Shown: positions 26,385-35,349, counted from the first letter of the stretch. The stretch is DNA of 64,000 nucleotides from an uncultured Steroidobacter sp. (GCA_938008435.1 CALLKK010000032.1:41906-105905), one strand, 5' to 3'. The notes: generated by a model from the sequence alone, not told the origin. Program-made: numbers and translations.

Positions 26385-27275
26385 ATGGCGCACCCTGCCA
26401 TTCCACACTACGCGCTCTACGGCGAAGCCATTCAGGACGTCGACGAGCGCTTTCTGCACGTCGAATCGATCGCCGAGCGCAGCCGCCTGCACGATTGGAC
26501 GATCCTGCCGCACGCGCATCGCGAGCTCTACCACTTGCTGTTCGTGCAGCAAGGCGGTGGCACGCTGAGCGCCGAGGGCGAAGAGCGCTCCTTCGCCCCA
26601 CTCAGCCTGATCGAAATTCCGGCCTCGTGCGTACACGGCTTCGCCTTCCAACCGAATACCGACGGCTGGATCGTGACGGTCTCGAGCGCACTCGTCGATC
26701 GGCTGGCGCGCGAGCATCCGCCGCTCGCCGGCGTGCTGCGCGAACCGGGCATCATCCCGGTGGCAGACTCCGATGCTGCCGCGCTGGCCGATGTCTTCGC
26801 AGCGCTCGTCCATGAGTTTCGCAGCCAGTTGCCGGGCCGCCGCGCGGCCGCCGAAGCCTGTCTCACCACGATTCTCGTGCGCACGTTGCGGCGCAAGCTC
26901 GAGCTCGCACCGCAAGGGCAACGTCCAGGCGGCGCCGATGCCGAGCTGACGGCGCGCTACCGCGCGCTCATCGAGAAATACTTCGCCACGCCGCAGCGCA
27001 TTGCCGACTACGCCGAACGGCTCTGCGTGAGCCACGAACGTCTGCGCCAAGCGTGCCTGCGCAGCACGGCGAGCTCGCCGCTCGAGCTGCTCAATGCACG
27101 CCGGCTGCTCGAAGCGAAACGCTGCTTGCTCTACACGAACATGAGCGTGGCGCTTATCGCGGAGCACTGCGGCTTCGTCGATCCCGCCTACTTCTCCCGC
27201 TTCTTCACGCGCGCCGTCGGCAAGTCGCCGCTGCAGTACCGAAAGCTCCACATGCGGCGTCAACGCGAAACCTGA
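26385..27275 (+). CDS. AraC-family regulator with cupin sensor domain
   Basis: This 296-aa protein has an N-terminal cupin-like ligand domain (residues about 10-110, with LPHAHRELYHLLFVQQGGGTL, SLIEIPASCVHGF) and a C-terminal AraC double HTH from about residue 195 (IADYAERLCVSHERLRQAC, then VALIAEHCGFVDPAYFSRFF). The layout matches PobR/HpaA-type activators that sense hydroxybenzoates or hydroxyphenylacetate. The ATG was chosen from GAGGAG 5 bp upstream. It is transcribed away from the aromatic permease/CoA-ligase cluster, so it probably activates that cluster in response to an aromatic acid. It converges on the lig operon. Confidence 0.9.
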   Translation: MAHPAIPHYALYGEAIQDVDERFLHVESIAERSRLHDWTILPHAHRELYHLLFVQQGGGTLSAEGEERSFAPLSLIEIPASCVHGFAFQPNTDGWIVTVSSALVDRLAREHPPLAGVLREPGIIPVADSDAAALADVFAALVHEFRSQLPGRRAAAEACLTTILVRTLRRKLELAPQGQRPGGADAELTARYRALIEKYFATPQRIADYAERLCVSHERLRQACLRSTASSPLELLNARRLLEAKRCLLYTNMSVALIAEHCGFVDPAYFSRFFTRAVGKSPLQYRKLHMRRQRET

Positions 27276-27282
27276 AGCGGGC

Positions 27283-28272
27283 TCAGCGCGCATCCGGTTG
27301 CGGCTCCTCCGTGTCGATCTCGGCGAGCGTCGCGGCCGGATAACGCGCGCCGCTCACCGTCGTCTCGTTCACGATCTCCTCCGCGCGGCGCAGGATCTCG
27401 GACGGCAAGCTCAACTTCGCCGCTGCGAGATCCTCTTCGAGATGCGCGATGGATCGCGTGCCGACGATGGGCAGCACATTCGGCTGCGCGAGCAGCCATG
27501 CGAGCGCGAGTTGCGCGCTCGTGCAACCCGCCTCGCGCGCGAGCGCCTCGAAACGCGCCAGCACTTCCAGGTTGCGTGCGAAATGCGGCTCCTGAAAGCG
27601 CGGCATGCCGCGGCGCAGATCCTTCTCCGTCAGCGTCGCCGGATCGCGCACCGCGCCCGCCAAGAAGCCGCGGCCGAGCGGCGAGAACGCGACGAACGTC
27701 GCGCCGATCTCGCGACAGGTTTGCAGCACCGCTTCTGGCGCGCGCGACCACAACGAGTATTCGCTTTGCACCGCTGCGATCGGATGCACGGCATGCGCTC
27801 GCCGGATCGTCGCGGATGAGACTTCCGACAAGCCGATCGCGCCGATGAGCCCTTCTTTGACGAGCTCGGCCAGTGCGCCGATGCTCTCCTCGATCGGAAT
27901 GCGCTTGTCCCAACGATGCAGGTAGTAAAGATCGATCCGCTCAGTCTTGAGGCGCTGCAACGCCTCGTGACACGTGCGCTTGAGGACTTCGGGCCGGCCA
28001 TCGATGACTCGTTTGCCGTCGACGCCCGTCATGCCGCACTTGCTGGCGAGCACGATGCGCTCGCGAAACGGCGGCAGCACTTCGCCGAGCAGCGTTTCAT
28101 TGCTGCCGAAGCCGTAGAGCGCCGCCGTGTCGAAATGCGTCACGCCGGCATCGAGCGCCGCGCGCAGCAGCGCGTGCGCCGCCTCGCGCGGCGGCGGCGT
28201 GGCGTACGCGTGGCTCAGATTCATGCATCCGAGCCCGATCGGAAAGACCTCGCGGCCTACGAGCTGCGTCAC
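27283..28272 (-). CDS. aldo/keto reductase
   Basis: A 329-aa AKR of the Tas/YghZ type. The catalytic tetrad is visible: Asp and Tyr in HFDTAALYGFGSN, Lys in LASKCGM, and His in YYLHRWD. The NADP-binding end is present (LPIVGTRSIAHLEEDLAA). The GTG at 28272 was chosen because GAGGCG lies 5 bp upstream and it begins 8 bp after the ligC stop. It is the last gene of the protocatechuate 4,5-cleavage operon. It is not one of the known pathway enzymes and might reduce an aromatic or ring-cleavage aldehyde. The substrate is unknown. Confidence 0.85.
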   Translation of the reverse strand: MTQLVGREVFPIGLGCMNLSHAYATPPPREAAHALLRAALDAGVTHFDTAALYGFGSNETLLGEVLPPFRERIVLASKCGMTGVDGKRVIDGRPEVLKRTCHEALQRLKTERIDLYYLHRWDKRIPIEESIGALAELVKEGLIGAIGLSEVSSATIRRAHAVHPIAAVQSEYSLWSRAPEAVLQTCREIGATFVAFSPLGRGFLAGAVRDPATLTEKDLRRGMPRFQEPHFARNLEVLARFEALAREAGCTSAQLALAWLLAQPNVLPIVGTRSIAHLEEDLAAAKLSLPSEILRRAEEIVNETTVSGARYPAATLAEIDTEEPQPDAR

Positions 28273-28280
28273 GGCTCGCC

Positions 28281-29240
28281 TCACGCGCCCTTTTCGAGCT
28301 GAAGCTCGAGCTCGTGCAGCGTGCGATAGCACGGCAGCACGCTCGCCACGCTCGCGTTCGGCTCGCGCCCTTCGCGAATCGCCGCGAAGAACTCGCGGTC
28401 CTGCAGCTCGATGCCGTTCATCGATACGCCGACCTTCGAGACATCGACCGGCTCGTCGCGGCCCGTCACGAGATCGTCGTAGCGGGCGATGTACGTGCCG
28501 TTATCGCAGATGTAGCGGAAGAAGGTGCCGAGCGGGCCGTCATTGTTGAACGACAGCGACAGCGTGCAGATCGCGCCCGAGGCGCTCTTCAATTGAATGG
28601 ACATGTCCATCGCGATGCCGAGCTCGGGATGCTTCGGTCCCTGCAGCGCGTTGGCCGCAACGATCTCTTCGCCCGTCTGATAGCGGAAGAGATCGACCGT
28701 GTGCGCGGCGTGGTGCCACAGCAGGTGATCGGTCCACGAGCGCGGCTGGCCGAGCGCGTTGATGTTCTTGCGCCGGAAGAAATAGGTCTGCACGTCCATC
28801 TGCTGGATCTTGAGCTCGCCGGCCTTGATGCGACGATGAATCCATTGATGCGACGGATTGAAGCGGCGCGTGTGTCCGACCATACACACGAGCCCCGTTT
28901 CCTTCTGCAGCTGCGCGACGGCCTCGGCATCCTTCCAGCTGTCGGCGAGCGGAATTTCGATCTGCACGTGCTTGCCGGCCTTCATGCAGGCGATGCCCTG
29001 CGATGCATGCAGCTGCGTCGGCGTACACAGGATCACGGCATCGACGTCCGAGCGCCGCAAGGTCTCGTCGAGGTCGGTGGTCACGTGCTCGATCCCGAAC
29101 TTCTCGGCGACGGCACGGGTCTTCTCGAGCTCCCGCCCGACGAGCGACACGACGCGCACATCCTCGATGTTCCGGATCGCTTCGAGATGCTTGACTCCGA
29201 AAGCTCCTGCGCCTGCCAGCGCAACGCGTAGCGTACTCAT
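28281..29240 (-). CDS. ligC: 4-carboxy-2-hydroxymuconate-6-semialdehyde dehydrogenase
   Basis: This 319-aa Gfo/Idh/MocA-family protein begins TLRVALAGAGAFGVKHLEAI (Rossmann NAD(P) site). It is strongly LigC-like as I recall that protein: EIPLADSWKDAEAV in place of the usual EKP, MVGHTRRFNPSHQW, QMDVQTYFFRRKN, SWTDHLLWHHAAHTVDLF and SLSFNNDGPLGTFFRYICD. It oxidises the hemiacetal of the ring-cleavage product to 2-pyrone-4,6-dicarboxylate. The stop of ligB and the start of ligC share one base. A full set of pathway neighbours makes the assignment firm. Confidence 0.95.
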   Translation of the reverse strand: MSTLRVALAGAGAFGVKHLEAIRNIEDVRVVSLVGRELEKTRAVAEKFGIEHVTTDLDETLRRSDVDAVILCTPTQLHASQGIACMKAGKHVQIEIPLADSWKDAEAVAQLQKETGLVCMVGHTRRFNPSHQWIHRRIKAGELKIQQMDVQTYFFRRKNINALGQPRSWTDHLLWHHAAHTVDLFRYQTGEEIVAANALQGPKHPELGIAMDMSIQLKSASGAICTLSLSFNNDGPLGTFFRYICDNGTYIARYDDLVTGRDEPVDVSKVGVSMNGIELQDREFFAAIREGREPNASVASVLPCYRTLHELELQLEKGA

Positions 29241-30082
29241 CAACGATTCTCCAAGATCAGATGTCCCACAGCGGTGTTGCTCGCGGGGACGTGATAGAAA
29301 CGATGGACGACGTGCGGCGGCGCATCGCTCATCGCGCCGCGCGCGATCAGCCACATGACGAGCTCGATGCCTTCGGAGCCCGCCTCGCGCACGTATTCGA
29401 TGTGCGGAACCTGCGCGAGCCCTTCAGGATCGGCGATGAGCCGGTCGAGGAAACGGTTGTCCCACTCCCGATTGATGAGACCGGCGCGCGGACCTTGCAG
29501 CTGATGGCTCATGCCGCCCGTGCCCCAGATCTGCACCTTGAGCGGCTCGTCGTACAGCTCGATCGCCTTGCGAATGGCGCGCCCGAGATTGAAGCAGCGC
29601 CGACCCGACGGCACCGGATACTGCACGACGTTGACGGCGAACGGGATGACGCGGCACGGCCATTCGCTCGGCTGGCCGCAGATGAGCGACAGCGGCACGG
29701 TCAAGCCGTGATCGACCTCCATGCGATTGACGATCGTGAGGTCGAAGTCGTCCTGAATGACTGACTGCGCGATGTGCGATGCGAGCTCGGGATGACCTTT
29801 GACCACCGGCACCGGCCGCGGGCCCCAGCCTTCATCCGCAGGCGCGAACGACTCCGCGCAGCCGATCGCGAACGTCGGAATCATGTCCAGGCTGAAGGCG
29901 TTCGCATGATCGTTGTAGACGAGGAAGATGACGTCGGGCGTGTTCTCCTTGAACCACGCCTTCGACCGCTCGTAGCCGGCGAAGACGGGTTGCCAGTAAG
30001 GCTCGCCGGTCTTGCCCAGATCGATCGCCGCCCCGATCGCCGGAACGTGCGAGGTGTAAACGCTTGCCGTGATCGTGGCCAT
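29240..30082 (-). CDS. ligB: protocatechuate 4,5-dioxygenase beta (catalytic) subunit
   Basis: A 280-aa class III extradiol dioxygenase subunit. Fe(II)-ligand histidines are in YTSHVPAIG (near residue 12) and VYNDHANAF (near 60), with the late Glu near EGIELVMWL. The catalytic base is in MEVDHGLTVPL. With LigA it opens the protocatechuate ring between C4 and C5 using O2. The start ATG shares a base with the stop of ligA (TAATG), giving tight coupling of the two subunits. Gallate-type dioxygenases such as DesB are fused versions; here the subunits are separate. Confidence 0.96.
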   Translation of the reverse strand: MATITASVYTSHVPAIGAAIDLGKTGEPYWQPVFAGYERSKAWFKENTPDVIFLVYNDHANAFSLDMIPTFAIGCAESFAPADEGWGPRPVPVVKGHPELASHIAQSVIQDDFDLTIVNRMEVDHGLTVPLSLICGQPSEWPCRVIPFAVNVVQYPVPSGRRCFNLGRAIRKAIELYDEPLKVQIWGTGGMSHQLQGPRAGLINREWDNRFLDRLIADPEGLAQVPHIEYVREAGSEGIELVMWLIARGAMSDAPPHVVHRFYHVPASNTAVGHLILENR

Positions 30083-30471
30083 TATTTCTGCTCGCTCAGG
30101 TAACGATTGCCTTCCGGGGAACGTCCGCCGCGCAGCATCATCTGCGCGTACTCTTCCTGCGTCATGCCGGTCATGCTCGCCGCCATGTACTGAAAGCTGC
30201 GGCCGTCGGTCGCGCCGATCTTGGCGAGGAAGTAGATGTTCCCGCCGAGCTTGATGCAGCGATTGAAATCGCGCGCGAGCACCGCCTGTTTCTGCTCCTC
30301 GGTCATCGGCCATTCGTCGAGATAGGCTCGCTCGTTCGCCTTGAAGCGCGCGCGGTTCTCCGGCTTCATCAGCGACATGCAGAACTGATTCAGGTGATAG
30401 CCCTTACGCGCCTGCTCGGCATCGAAGATGGTCGTGCCGGGAATGTCCTTGTACGGCTTATCGAGCGCCAT
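30082..30471 (-). CDS. ligA: protocatechuate 4,5-dioxygenase alpha subunit
   Basis: A 129-aa small helical protein. Recognised segments are DIPGTTIFDAEQARKGYHLN, NQFCMSLMKPENR, MTEEQKQAVLARDFN and the C-terminal MTGMTQEEYAQMMLRGGRSPEGNRYL, all typical of LigA. It caps the active site of LigB. It precedes ligB in the same operon, and its first 14 bp overlap the 3' end of ligI. Confidence 0.96.
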   Translation of the reverse strand: MALDKPYKDIPGTTIFDAEQARKGYHLNQFCMSLMKPENRARFKANERAYLDEWPMTEEQKQAVLARDFNRCIKLGGNIYFLAKIGATDGRSFQYMAASMTGMTQEEYAQMMLRGGRSPEGNRYLSEQK

Positions 30472-31363
30472 GTTCTTCCCCCCAATACAGTCTCAGCGGA
30501 TTGTCGACGAGGAGCTTGCGCTGCAGCTCGGCAGTCCGCGCGATCTTCGGGATGAAATCGACCAGCTTGCCGTCGTCCGGCATGTGCGACTTCATGTTCG
30601 GATGCGGCCAATCCGTTCCCCAGAGCACTCGGTCCGGGAACTCCTCCACCACGCGGCGCGCGAACGGCACCACGTCCTCGTAATCGGGCGGACCGCTGCG
30701 CGAGAGCCGCTCGGGACAGCTCACCTTCGACCAGAAGTTGGGATGCTCGCGCAGGAGCTTAAGGAACAAAGCAAACTCCGGGCCGTCGACCGACTTCGTG
30801 ACATCGGGCCGACCCATGTGATCGACGACCACGGTCGTGGGCAGCGCAGTAAAGAAGTCATAGAGCTCGGGCAGCTCTGCCGCCTCGAAATAGATCACGA
30901 TGTGCCAGCCGAGCGGCTTGATACGCTGCGCGATCTCGAGCAACTCGTCGCGCGGCGTCGAATCGACGAGGCGCTTGACGAAATTGAAGCGCACGCCGCG
31001 CACGCCGGCCTCATCGAGCTCAGCGAGCTCCGCGTCGCTCACGTCGCGCCGCACCGTGGCCACGCCGCGCGCCCGCCCCTTGGCATCCTTGAGCGCATCG
31101 ACGAGCGCACGATTGTCAGCGCCGTGGCAGGTGGCCTGCACGATGACATTGCGCTCGAAACCGAGGAAATCGCGCAACTCCCACAGCTTTTCCTTCGGCG
31201 CATCGCAGGGCGTGTACTTGCGCTCGGGCGCATAGGGAAACACATCGCCAGGACCGAAGACATGACAATGCGCGTCGACGGCGCCGGGCGGCGGCACGAA
31301 CGTGGGCTTCGACGGTGAAGGATGAAAAACCAGCCAGCCTGGATCCATGGTGAAGCGGCTCAT
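30458..31363 (-). CDS. ligI: 2-pyrone-4,6-dicarboxylate hydrolase
   Basis: This 301-aa amidohydrolase-fold protein has VDAHCHVFGPGDVFPYAPERKYTPCDAP at its start (split here as the HxH segment AHCH and the substrate loop), VVVDHMGRPDV in the middle and VLWGTDWPHPNMKSHMPDDG near the end, which are the LigI signatures. It hydrolyses the lactone to 4-oxalomesaconate/4-carboxy-2-hydroxymuconate; unlike most amidohydrolases, LigI is known to work without a metal. The ATG at 31363 lies 4 bp after the ligJ stop and trims an unlikely N-terminal extension. Confidence 0.94.
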   Translation of the reverse strand: MSRFTMDPGWLVFHPSPSKPTFVPPPGAVDAHCHVFGPGDVFPYAPERKYTPCDAPKEKLWELRDFLGFERNVIVQATCHGADNRALVDALKDAKGRARGVATVRRDVSDAELAELDEAGVRGVRFNFVKRLVDSTPRDELLEIAQRIKPLGWHIVIYFEAAELPELYDFFTALPTTVVVDHMGRPDVTKSVDGPEFALFLKLLREHPNFWSKVSCPERLSRSGPPDYEDVVPFARRVVEEFPDRVLWGTDWPHPNMKSHMPDDGKLVDFIPKIARTAELQRKLLVDNPLRLYWGEEHGAR

Positions 31364-31367
31364 TGCG

Positions 31368-32393
31368 CTACAGCCCTCGCTGCTTGAGCAACGCATCCAG
31401 ACGCGGATACACGCGCCGCGCGTTGAGCTCGAAGATGCGGCGTTTGTCCTCGGGCGACAGCGCCAGCGCATCGATGTAACGCTTCGTGTCGTCGAAATAA
31501 TGCCCCGTACGCGGATCGATGCCGCGCACCGCGCCCACCATCTCCGAGCCGAACAGGATGTTGTCGAGGTCGATCACCTTGAACAACAGGTCGATGCCGG
31601 GCTGGTGATAGACGCACGTGTCGAAGAACACGTTCTTCATCACGTGCTCCTCGAGCGGCGGACGCTTCAGCATGTCCGCGAGACCTCGGTAGCGGCCCCA
31701 GTGATACGGCACTGCGCCGCCGCCGTGCGGAATGATGAAGCGCAGCGTCGGGAAGTCGCGGAAGAGATCGCCCTGGATGAACTGCATGAAGGCGGTCGTG
31801 TCCGCGTTGATGTAGTGCGCGCCGGTCGCGTGGAAGTTCGGATTACACGACGCCGACACGTGAATCATCGCCGGCACGTCGAGCTCGACCATCTTCTCGT
31901 AGATCGGATACCAGTAGCGGTCGGTCAGCGGCGGCGAGGTCCAATGTCCGCCCGACGGATCGGGATTGAGATTGCAGCCGACGAAACCGAGCTCGAGCAC
32001 GCAGCGTTCGAGCTCGCGCACCGCATTCGCGATCGGCACGCCGGGCGACTGCGGCAGCTGGCACACGCCGACGAAGTTGTTCGGATACAGATCGACGACG
32101 CGCTTGATGAGATCGTTGCACGCGATCGTCCAGGCGAGCGAGACCGCCTCGTCGCCCTGATGGTGCCCCATCGCCGAAGCTCGCGGCGAGAAGATCGTGA
32201 TGTCGGCGCCGCGCTCGCGCTGCAGGCGCAGCTGGTTCTGCTCGATGGTCTCGCGGATCTCGTCGTCGCCGATGTGCGCACGCTCGGGCGGCGGCAGCGT
32301 CGCGTCCTTGAAATGCGCGAGCTGCGCCTCGCGATAGCGCTGATGCGCGGCGGGCGCGGTCGTGTAATGGCCGTGACAGTCGATGATCAGCAT
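31368..32393 (-). CDS. ligJ: 4-oxalomesaconate hydratase
   Basis: A 341-aa amidohydrolase-superfamily protein beginning MLIIDCHGHYTTAPAAHQRY, as LigJ proteins do. Further conserved segments are FSPRASAMGHHQGDEAVS, GCNLNPDPSGGHW, MIHVSASCNPNFHATGAHY, IIPHGGGAVPYHWGRYRGL and ILFGSEMVGAVRGIDP. It adds water to 4-oxalomesaconate to give 4-carboxy-4-hydroxy-2-oxoadipate. Its first 7 bp overlap the end of the oxidoreductase gene upstream. Confidence 0.95.
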   Translation of the reverse strand: MLIIDCHGHYTTAPAAHQRYREAQLAHFKDATLPPPERAHIGDDEIRETIEQNQLRLQRERGADITIFSPRASAMGHHQGDEAVSLAWTIACNDLIKRVVDLYPNNFVGVCQLPQSPGVPIANAVRELERCVLELGFVGCNLNPDPSGGHWTSPPLTDRYWYPIYEKMVELDVPAMIHVSASCNPNFHATGAHYINADTTAFMQFIQGDLFRDFPTLRFIIPHGGGAVPYHWGRYRGLADMLKRPPLEEHVMKNVFFDTCVYHQPGIDLLFKVIDLDNILFGSEMVGAVRGIDPRTGHYFDDTKRYIDALALSPEDKRRIFELNARRVYPRLDALLKQRGL

Positions 32394-33283
32394 TGTGCTT
32401 CTCTTTCTCCTCGCACCGCTTTCAACAGCTCGTCGAGCAAGGTTTCGAGCGGTTCGGTATTCGCAAGCTCGCGGTAGCGAGCGGACCACTGCTGGCGTTC
32501 GGCGCACGCCGCGCTCATCCACGGATCGAGCCCGGCCTCGCGCACCGTCGCCGCCACTTCGCGCATTTCTTCCGCACGGCGCACGCCATGCAGCAGCGCG
32601 CGCGACATCATGTAGCGCGCCAGCGCATGCCAATCCTGCGCCGGGAATAGATTGCCGAGCGACGCGATCACCGTCTCCTCGACGCCGTAGCTGCGCGCGG
32701 CGAGCAACGATTCGGTCAGCAGCGCCTCCATCCCCTTGATGACGACGCTGCGGCACATCTTCGCGGCGGACGCCTGGCCGATGCGATTGCTGAAGACTTC
32801 GGCGCCGCTGAAGCCGAGCTCGCGCGCCAGCGGCGCAAACGCTTCGGCATGCGGCCCGCCGAGCAGGATCGGCGATGCGATGCGCTTCGGATGGATGGGC
32901 GACATGATTGCCGCTTCGACGTAGCGCCCGCCGGCCGCTGCGATGATCTCGGCGACCTGCTGCTTGACGCCTGGCGAGACGGAGTTGAGATCGAGGAAGT
33001 ACGTCCCCGCGTCGAGATGGGGCGCGACGGACTGCGCTGCAGCCACATCCTGCGCCGCCGTCACGGCGCTGATCACGACCGTCACACCTTGCGCGATGTC
33101 GCGCGCCGCTTGACCGATTCGGACTTGCGCCTCGCGCGCCGCTTGCGACACGGCGCTCGCCGCATCCGCAAGCTTGAGATCCCACACGCTGATCTGCTCC
33201 ACGCCGCGCGCGCGCAGATCCGCGGCGAGCGTCTGGCCGACCTCGCCGAAACCCAACAAACCGATGTGCACGTTCCGGCTCAT
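32387..33283 (-). CDS. NAD(P)-binding 6-phosphogluconate dehydrogenase-like oxidoreductase (DUF1932 type)
   Basis: This 298-aa protein has a Rossmann N-terminus (HIGLLGFGEVGQTLAADL), the beta-hydroxyacid dehydrogenase-like stretch YFLDLNSVSPGVKQQVAEII, and a helical C-terminal domain with RSVVIKGMEALLTESLLAARSYG, typical of DUF1932. The conserved Lys of the superfamily may be that in the VVIKG segment. It is translationally coupled to ligU upstream (ATGA overlap) and overlaps ligJ downstream, so it belongs to the pathway operon, yet no step of the known 4,5-cleavage route needs a further dehydrogenase. It might process a side product or an alternative keto-acid. The function is unknown. Confidence 0.85.
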   Translation of the reverse strand: MSRNVHIGLLGFGEVGQTLAADLRARGVEQISVWDLKLADAASAVSQAAREAQVRIGQAARDIAQGVTVVISAVTAAQDVAAAQSVAPHLDAGTYFLDLNSVSPGVKQQVAEIIAAAGGRYVEAAIMSPIHPKRIASPILLGGPHAEAFAPLARELGFSGAEVFSNRIGQASAAKMCRSVVIKGMEALLTESLLAARSYGVEETVIASLGNLFPAQDWHALARYMMSRALLHGVRRAEEMREVAATVREAGLDPWMSAACAERQQWSARYRELANTEPLETLLDELLKAVRGEREAQC

Positions 33284-34368
33284 AGCGGCCACACCTTCGA
33301 GGGCACGAACACTTCGCCGCTCATGAGCTTGCGCGCGGTACGCAACAGCGCGGCACGGCGCACGTTCACGTTCCCGCCGGCGGCGTCGACCTCCATCTCG
33401 ACGGTGAAAAAACCCGTTGGATGCTCGACTTCCACGCGCTGCGCGGCGCCCGAGCGCTCGATGCGCGCGATGCCCTCGGCCACCGAGCCCGGCACGAGGC
33501 ACGCCGTTGCCACGCTCACTGCACCGAGCACCCCGATCGCTTCGTGGACACGATGCGGAATGAACGTGCGCGTCGTGATCGACCCGTTGCCGCGCGGCGG
33601 CGAGATCAGGCACATCTTCGGCACCGTCTTCTTGGCGACGTCGCCGAGATTCATGCGCGGACCGAGCTCGAGGCGAATCGCTTCGATGCGCGCCTTGAGC
33701 TGCGCATTCGCTTCGAGCGCGTTGGGCGCTTCATCGCCCGACAAACCGAAGTCCGCCGCCCGCAACAAGACCACCGGCATGCCGTTGTCGATGCACGTGA
33801 CCTCGACGCCGGCTACGACGTCGCGCGCATTGCCCGTCGGGAGCAAGGAGCCGCAGCTCGAACCTGCGACATCGACGAATTCGATCGGTACGGCAGCAGC
33901 CGTGCCCGGCACGCCGTCGATGCGCGCATCGCCTTCGTACTCGACGGCGCCGTTCGGCGTCGGCACGTACGCGATCGCAATGCTGCCGGTGTTGACCATG
34001 TGAATGCGCACCGGCGTCGTGGCGCCAGCGATCGGGACGAGCCCCTGCTCGATGGCCCATGGTCCCACACCCGCGAGGATATTGCCGCAGTTCTGCGAAT
34101 CGCTTACTTCCGCCTTATCGACGGCGACCTGCAGGAACAGGTAGTCGACATCGGCCTGCGGCAGGCTCGACTTGCGCACGATCGCCACTTTGCTCGTGAG
34201 CGGATGCGCGCCGCCGACGCCATCGATCTGACGCGCGTCGGGCGAACCGAACGCGGCGAGCAGCACGCGATCGCGCAGCTCACGGTCGCTCGGCAAGTCG
34301 CGCTCGTGGAAGTAGAGCCCCTTCGAGGTGCCGCCGCGCATCAGCGTGCAGGGAATCGCTCTCAACAT
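33280..34368 (-). CDS. ligU: 4-oxalomesaconate tautomerase (PrpF/GalD family)
   Basis: This 362-aa protein has the PrpF/diaminopimelate-epimerase-like double domain. Signatures are CTLMRGGTSKGLYFHERDLP at the N-terminus, QIDGVGGAHPLTSKVAIV, SQNCGNILAGVGPWAIEQGL, and GNARDVVAGVEVTCIDNGMPVV. It isomerises the 4-oxalomesaconate double bond (keto/enol and 1,3-allylic shift) before hydration by LigJ. It starts 18 bp after the ligK stop, and its stop is coupled to the next gene by a 4-nt overlap. Confidence 0.93.
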   Translation of the reverse strand: MLRAIPCTLMRGGTSKGLYFHERDLPSDRELRDRVLLAAFGSPDARQIDGVGGAHPLTSKVAIVRKSSLPQADVDYLFLQVAVDKAEVSDSQNCGNILAGVGPWAIEQGLVPIAGATTPVRIHMVNTGSIAIAYVPTPNGAVEYEGDARIDGVPGTAAAVPIEFVDVAGSSCGSLLPTGNARDVVAGVEVTCIDNGMPVVLLRAADFGLSGDEAPNALEANAQLKARIEAIRLELGPRMNLGDVAKKTVPKMCLISPPRGNGSITTRTFIPHRVHEAIGVLGAVSVATACLVPGSVAEGIARIERSGAAQRVEVEHPTGFFTVEMEVDAAGGNVNVRRAALLRTARKLMSGEVFVPSKVWPL

Positions 34369-34386
34369 GCGTTCGCTCAGCGGCGC

Positions 34387-35058
34387 TCAGACGTACCGCA
34401 AGCCCTTGGCGGCCAGCTTCTCGCGCATGTTGTAGATGTCGAGACCGAGCTCGCCCGCCTTGAGCCGCGCCCGCACGGCCGCTTCGCGCTGCTCGCGCGC
34501 GGCACACTTCTCGACGACCTCCTTCGCCGTCTCGCGCGGCACGACGCAAACGCCGTCGTCGTCGGCCACGATCACGTCGCCGGGACGCACGGCCGCACCC
34601 GCGCAGACGATCGGCACGTTGACGCTGCCGAGCGTTTCCTTGACCGTGCCTTGCGCCGACACGTAACGCGACCAGACGGGAAATTGCATGGCGGTGAGAT
34701 CGCGCACATCGCGCACGCCCGCTTCGATGATGAGACCTTTGACGCCGCGCGCGACGAGCGAGCAGGCCAGGAGCTCGCCGAAGTAGCCCGCGTCGCACGC
34801 CGAGGTCGGCGCCACGACGAGAATATCGCCCTCGCGGCACTGCTCCACGGCGACATGGATCATCCAATTGTCGGCCGGCGGCACGCTCACGGTGACTGCC
34901 GTGCCGGCGATGCGCGCGCCCGAGAAGATCGGACGCATGTATGGCGCCATCAATCCCGTGCGGCCTTGCGCTTCATGGACAGTGGCCACACCGAAGCCCG
35001 CGAGCGCTTCGACGACTTCCCGCTCGGCCCGCTCGATGTTCTGAACGACGATGGACAT
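34387..35058 (-). CDS. ligK: 4-carboxy-4-hydroxy-2-oxoadipate aldolase / oxaloacetate decarboxylase
   Basis: A 223-aa RraA-fold class II aldolase. Motifs are VATVHEAQGRTGLMAPYMRP, GTAVTVSVPPADNWMIHVAV, the metal/substrate loop GYFGELLACSLVARGVKGL with EAGVRDVRDL, and DDDGVCVVPRE. It splits 4-carboxy-4-hydroxy-2-oxoadipate into pyruvate and oxaloacetate, the last step of the pathway. It is the promoter-proximal gene of the minus-strand lig operon. A T-N11-A box 76-92 bp upstream probably controls it. Confidence 0.95.
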   Translation of the reverse strand: MSIVVQNIERAEREVVEALAGFGVATVHEAQGRTGLMAPYMRPIFSGARIAGTAVTVSVPPADNWMIHVAVEQCREGDILVVAPTSACDAGYFGELLACSLVARGVKGLIIEAGVRDVRDLTAMQFPVWSRYVSAQGTVKETLGSVNVPIVCAGAAVRPGDVIVADDDGVCVVPRETAKEVVEKCAAREQREAAVRARLKAGELGLDIYNMREKLAAKGLRYV

Positions 35059-35133
35059 GGCTCTCCTCTCGATCCGAGGCCGCTTATTTTCCTCGCCCGC
35101 GGCACGCCGGGCTCATTTGAAAATCGCCCCGCG

Positions 35134-35150
35134 CCATAAGATTTTGCTAT
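35134..35150 (-). promoter_or_regulatory. candidate LysR-type operator upstream of the ligK operon
   Basis: CCATAAGATTTTGCTAT contains a T-N11-A LysR-type core (T at 35137, A at 35149) and lies 76-92 bp before the ligK start. The copy at 40592-40608, upstream of the tandem-HTH LysR gene, matches at 15 of 17 positions. The rest of the gap 35059-35349 holds no gene; a weak inverted repeat, TGGCGCAAC/GTTGCGCCA at 35284-35317, may end the upstream hydrolase transcript. Confidence 0.6.
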
Positions 35151-35349
35151 TCGCAGGAATCGGAGGGAAAAACGGCGACATGCGGCCGCACGGCGAGCGC
35201 CGAACTGCCACGCGCACGACGCCATAAGCCGCATGAGAGCCGCACGGGCGTGCGCCCCGTGCGCAAAGGAGTGCCGCGGCGTCTGGCGCAACGCCTTCCA
35301 TGGCTGCGGTTGCGCCAAATGCCGCGTTAGATGCGATGTTCGTGAGTCG

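Noticed and set aside
34387..35058. RraA (RNase E regulator) identity for this RraA-fold protein
   Set aside because: It carries the aldolase loop and is first gene of a complete protocatechuate 4,5-cleavage operon, so ligK is far more likely.
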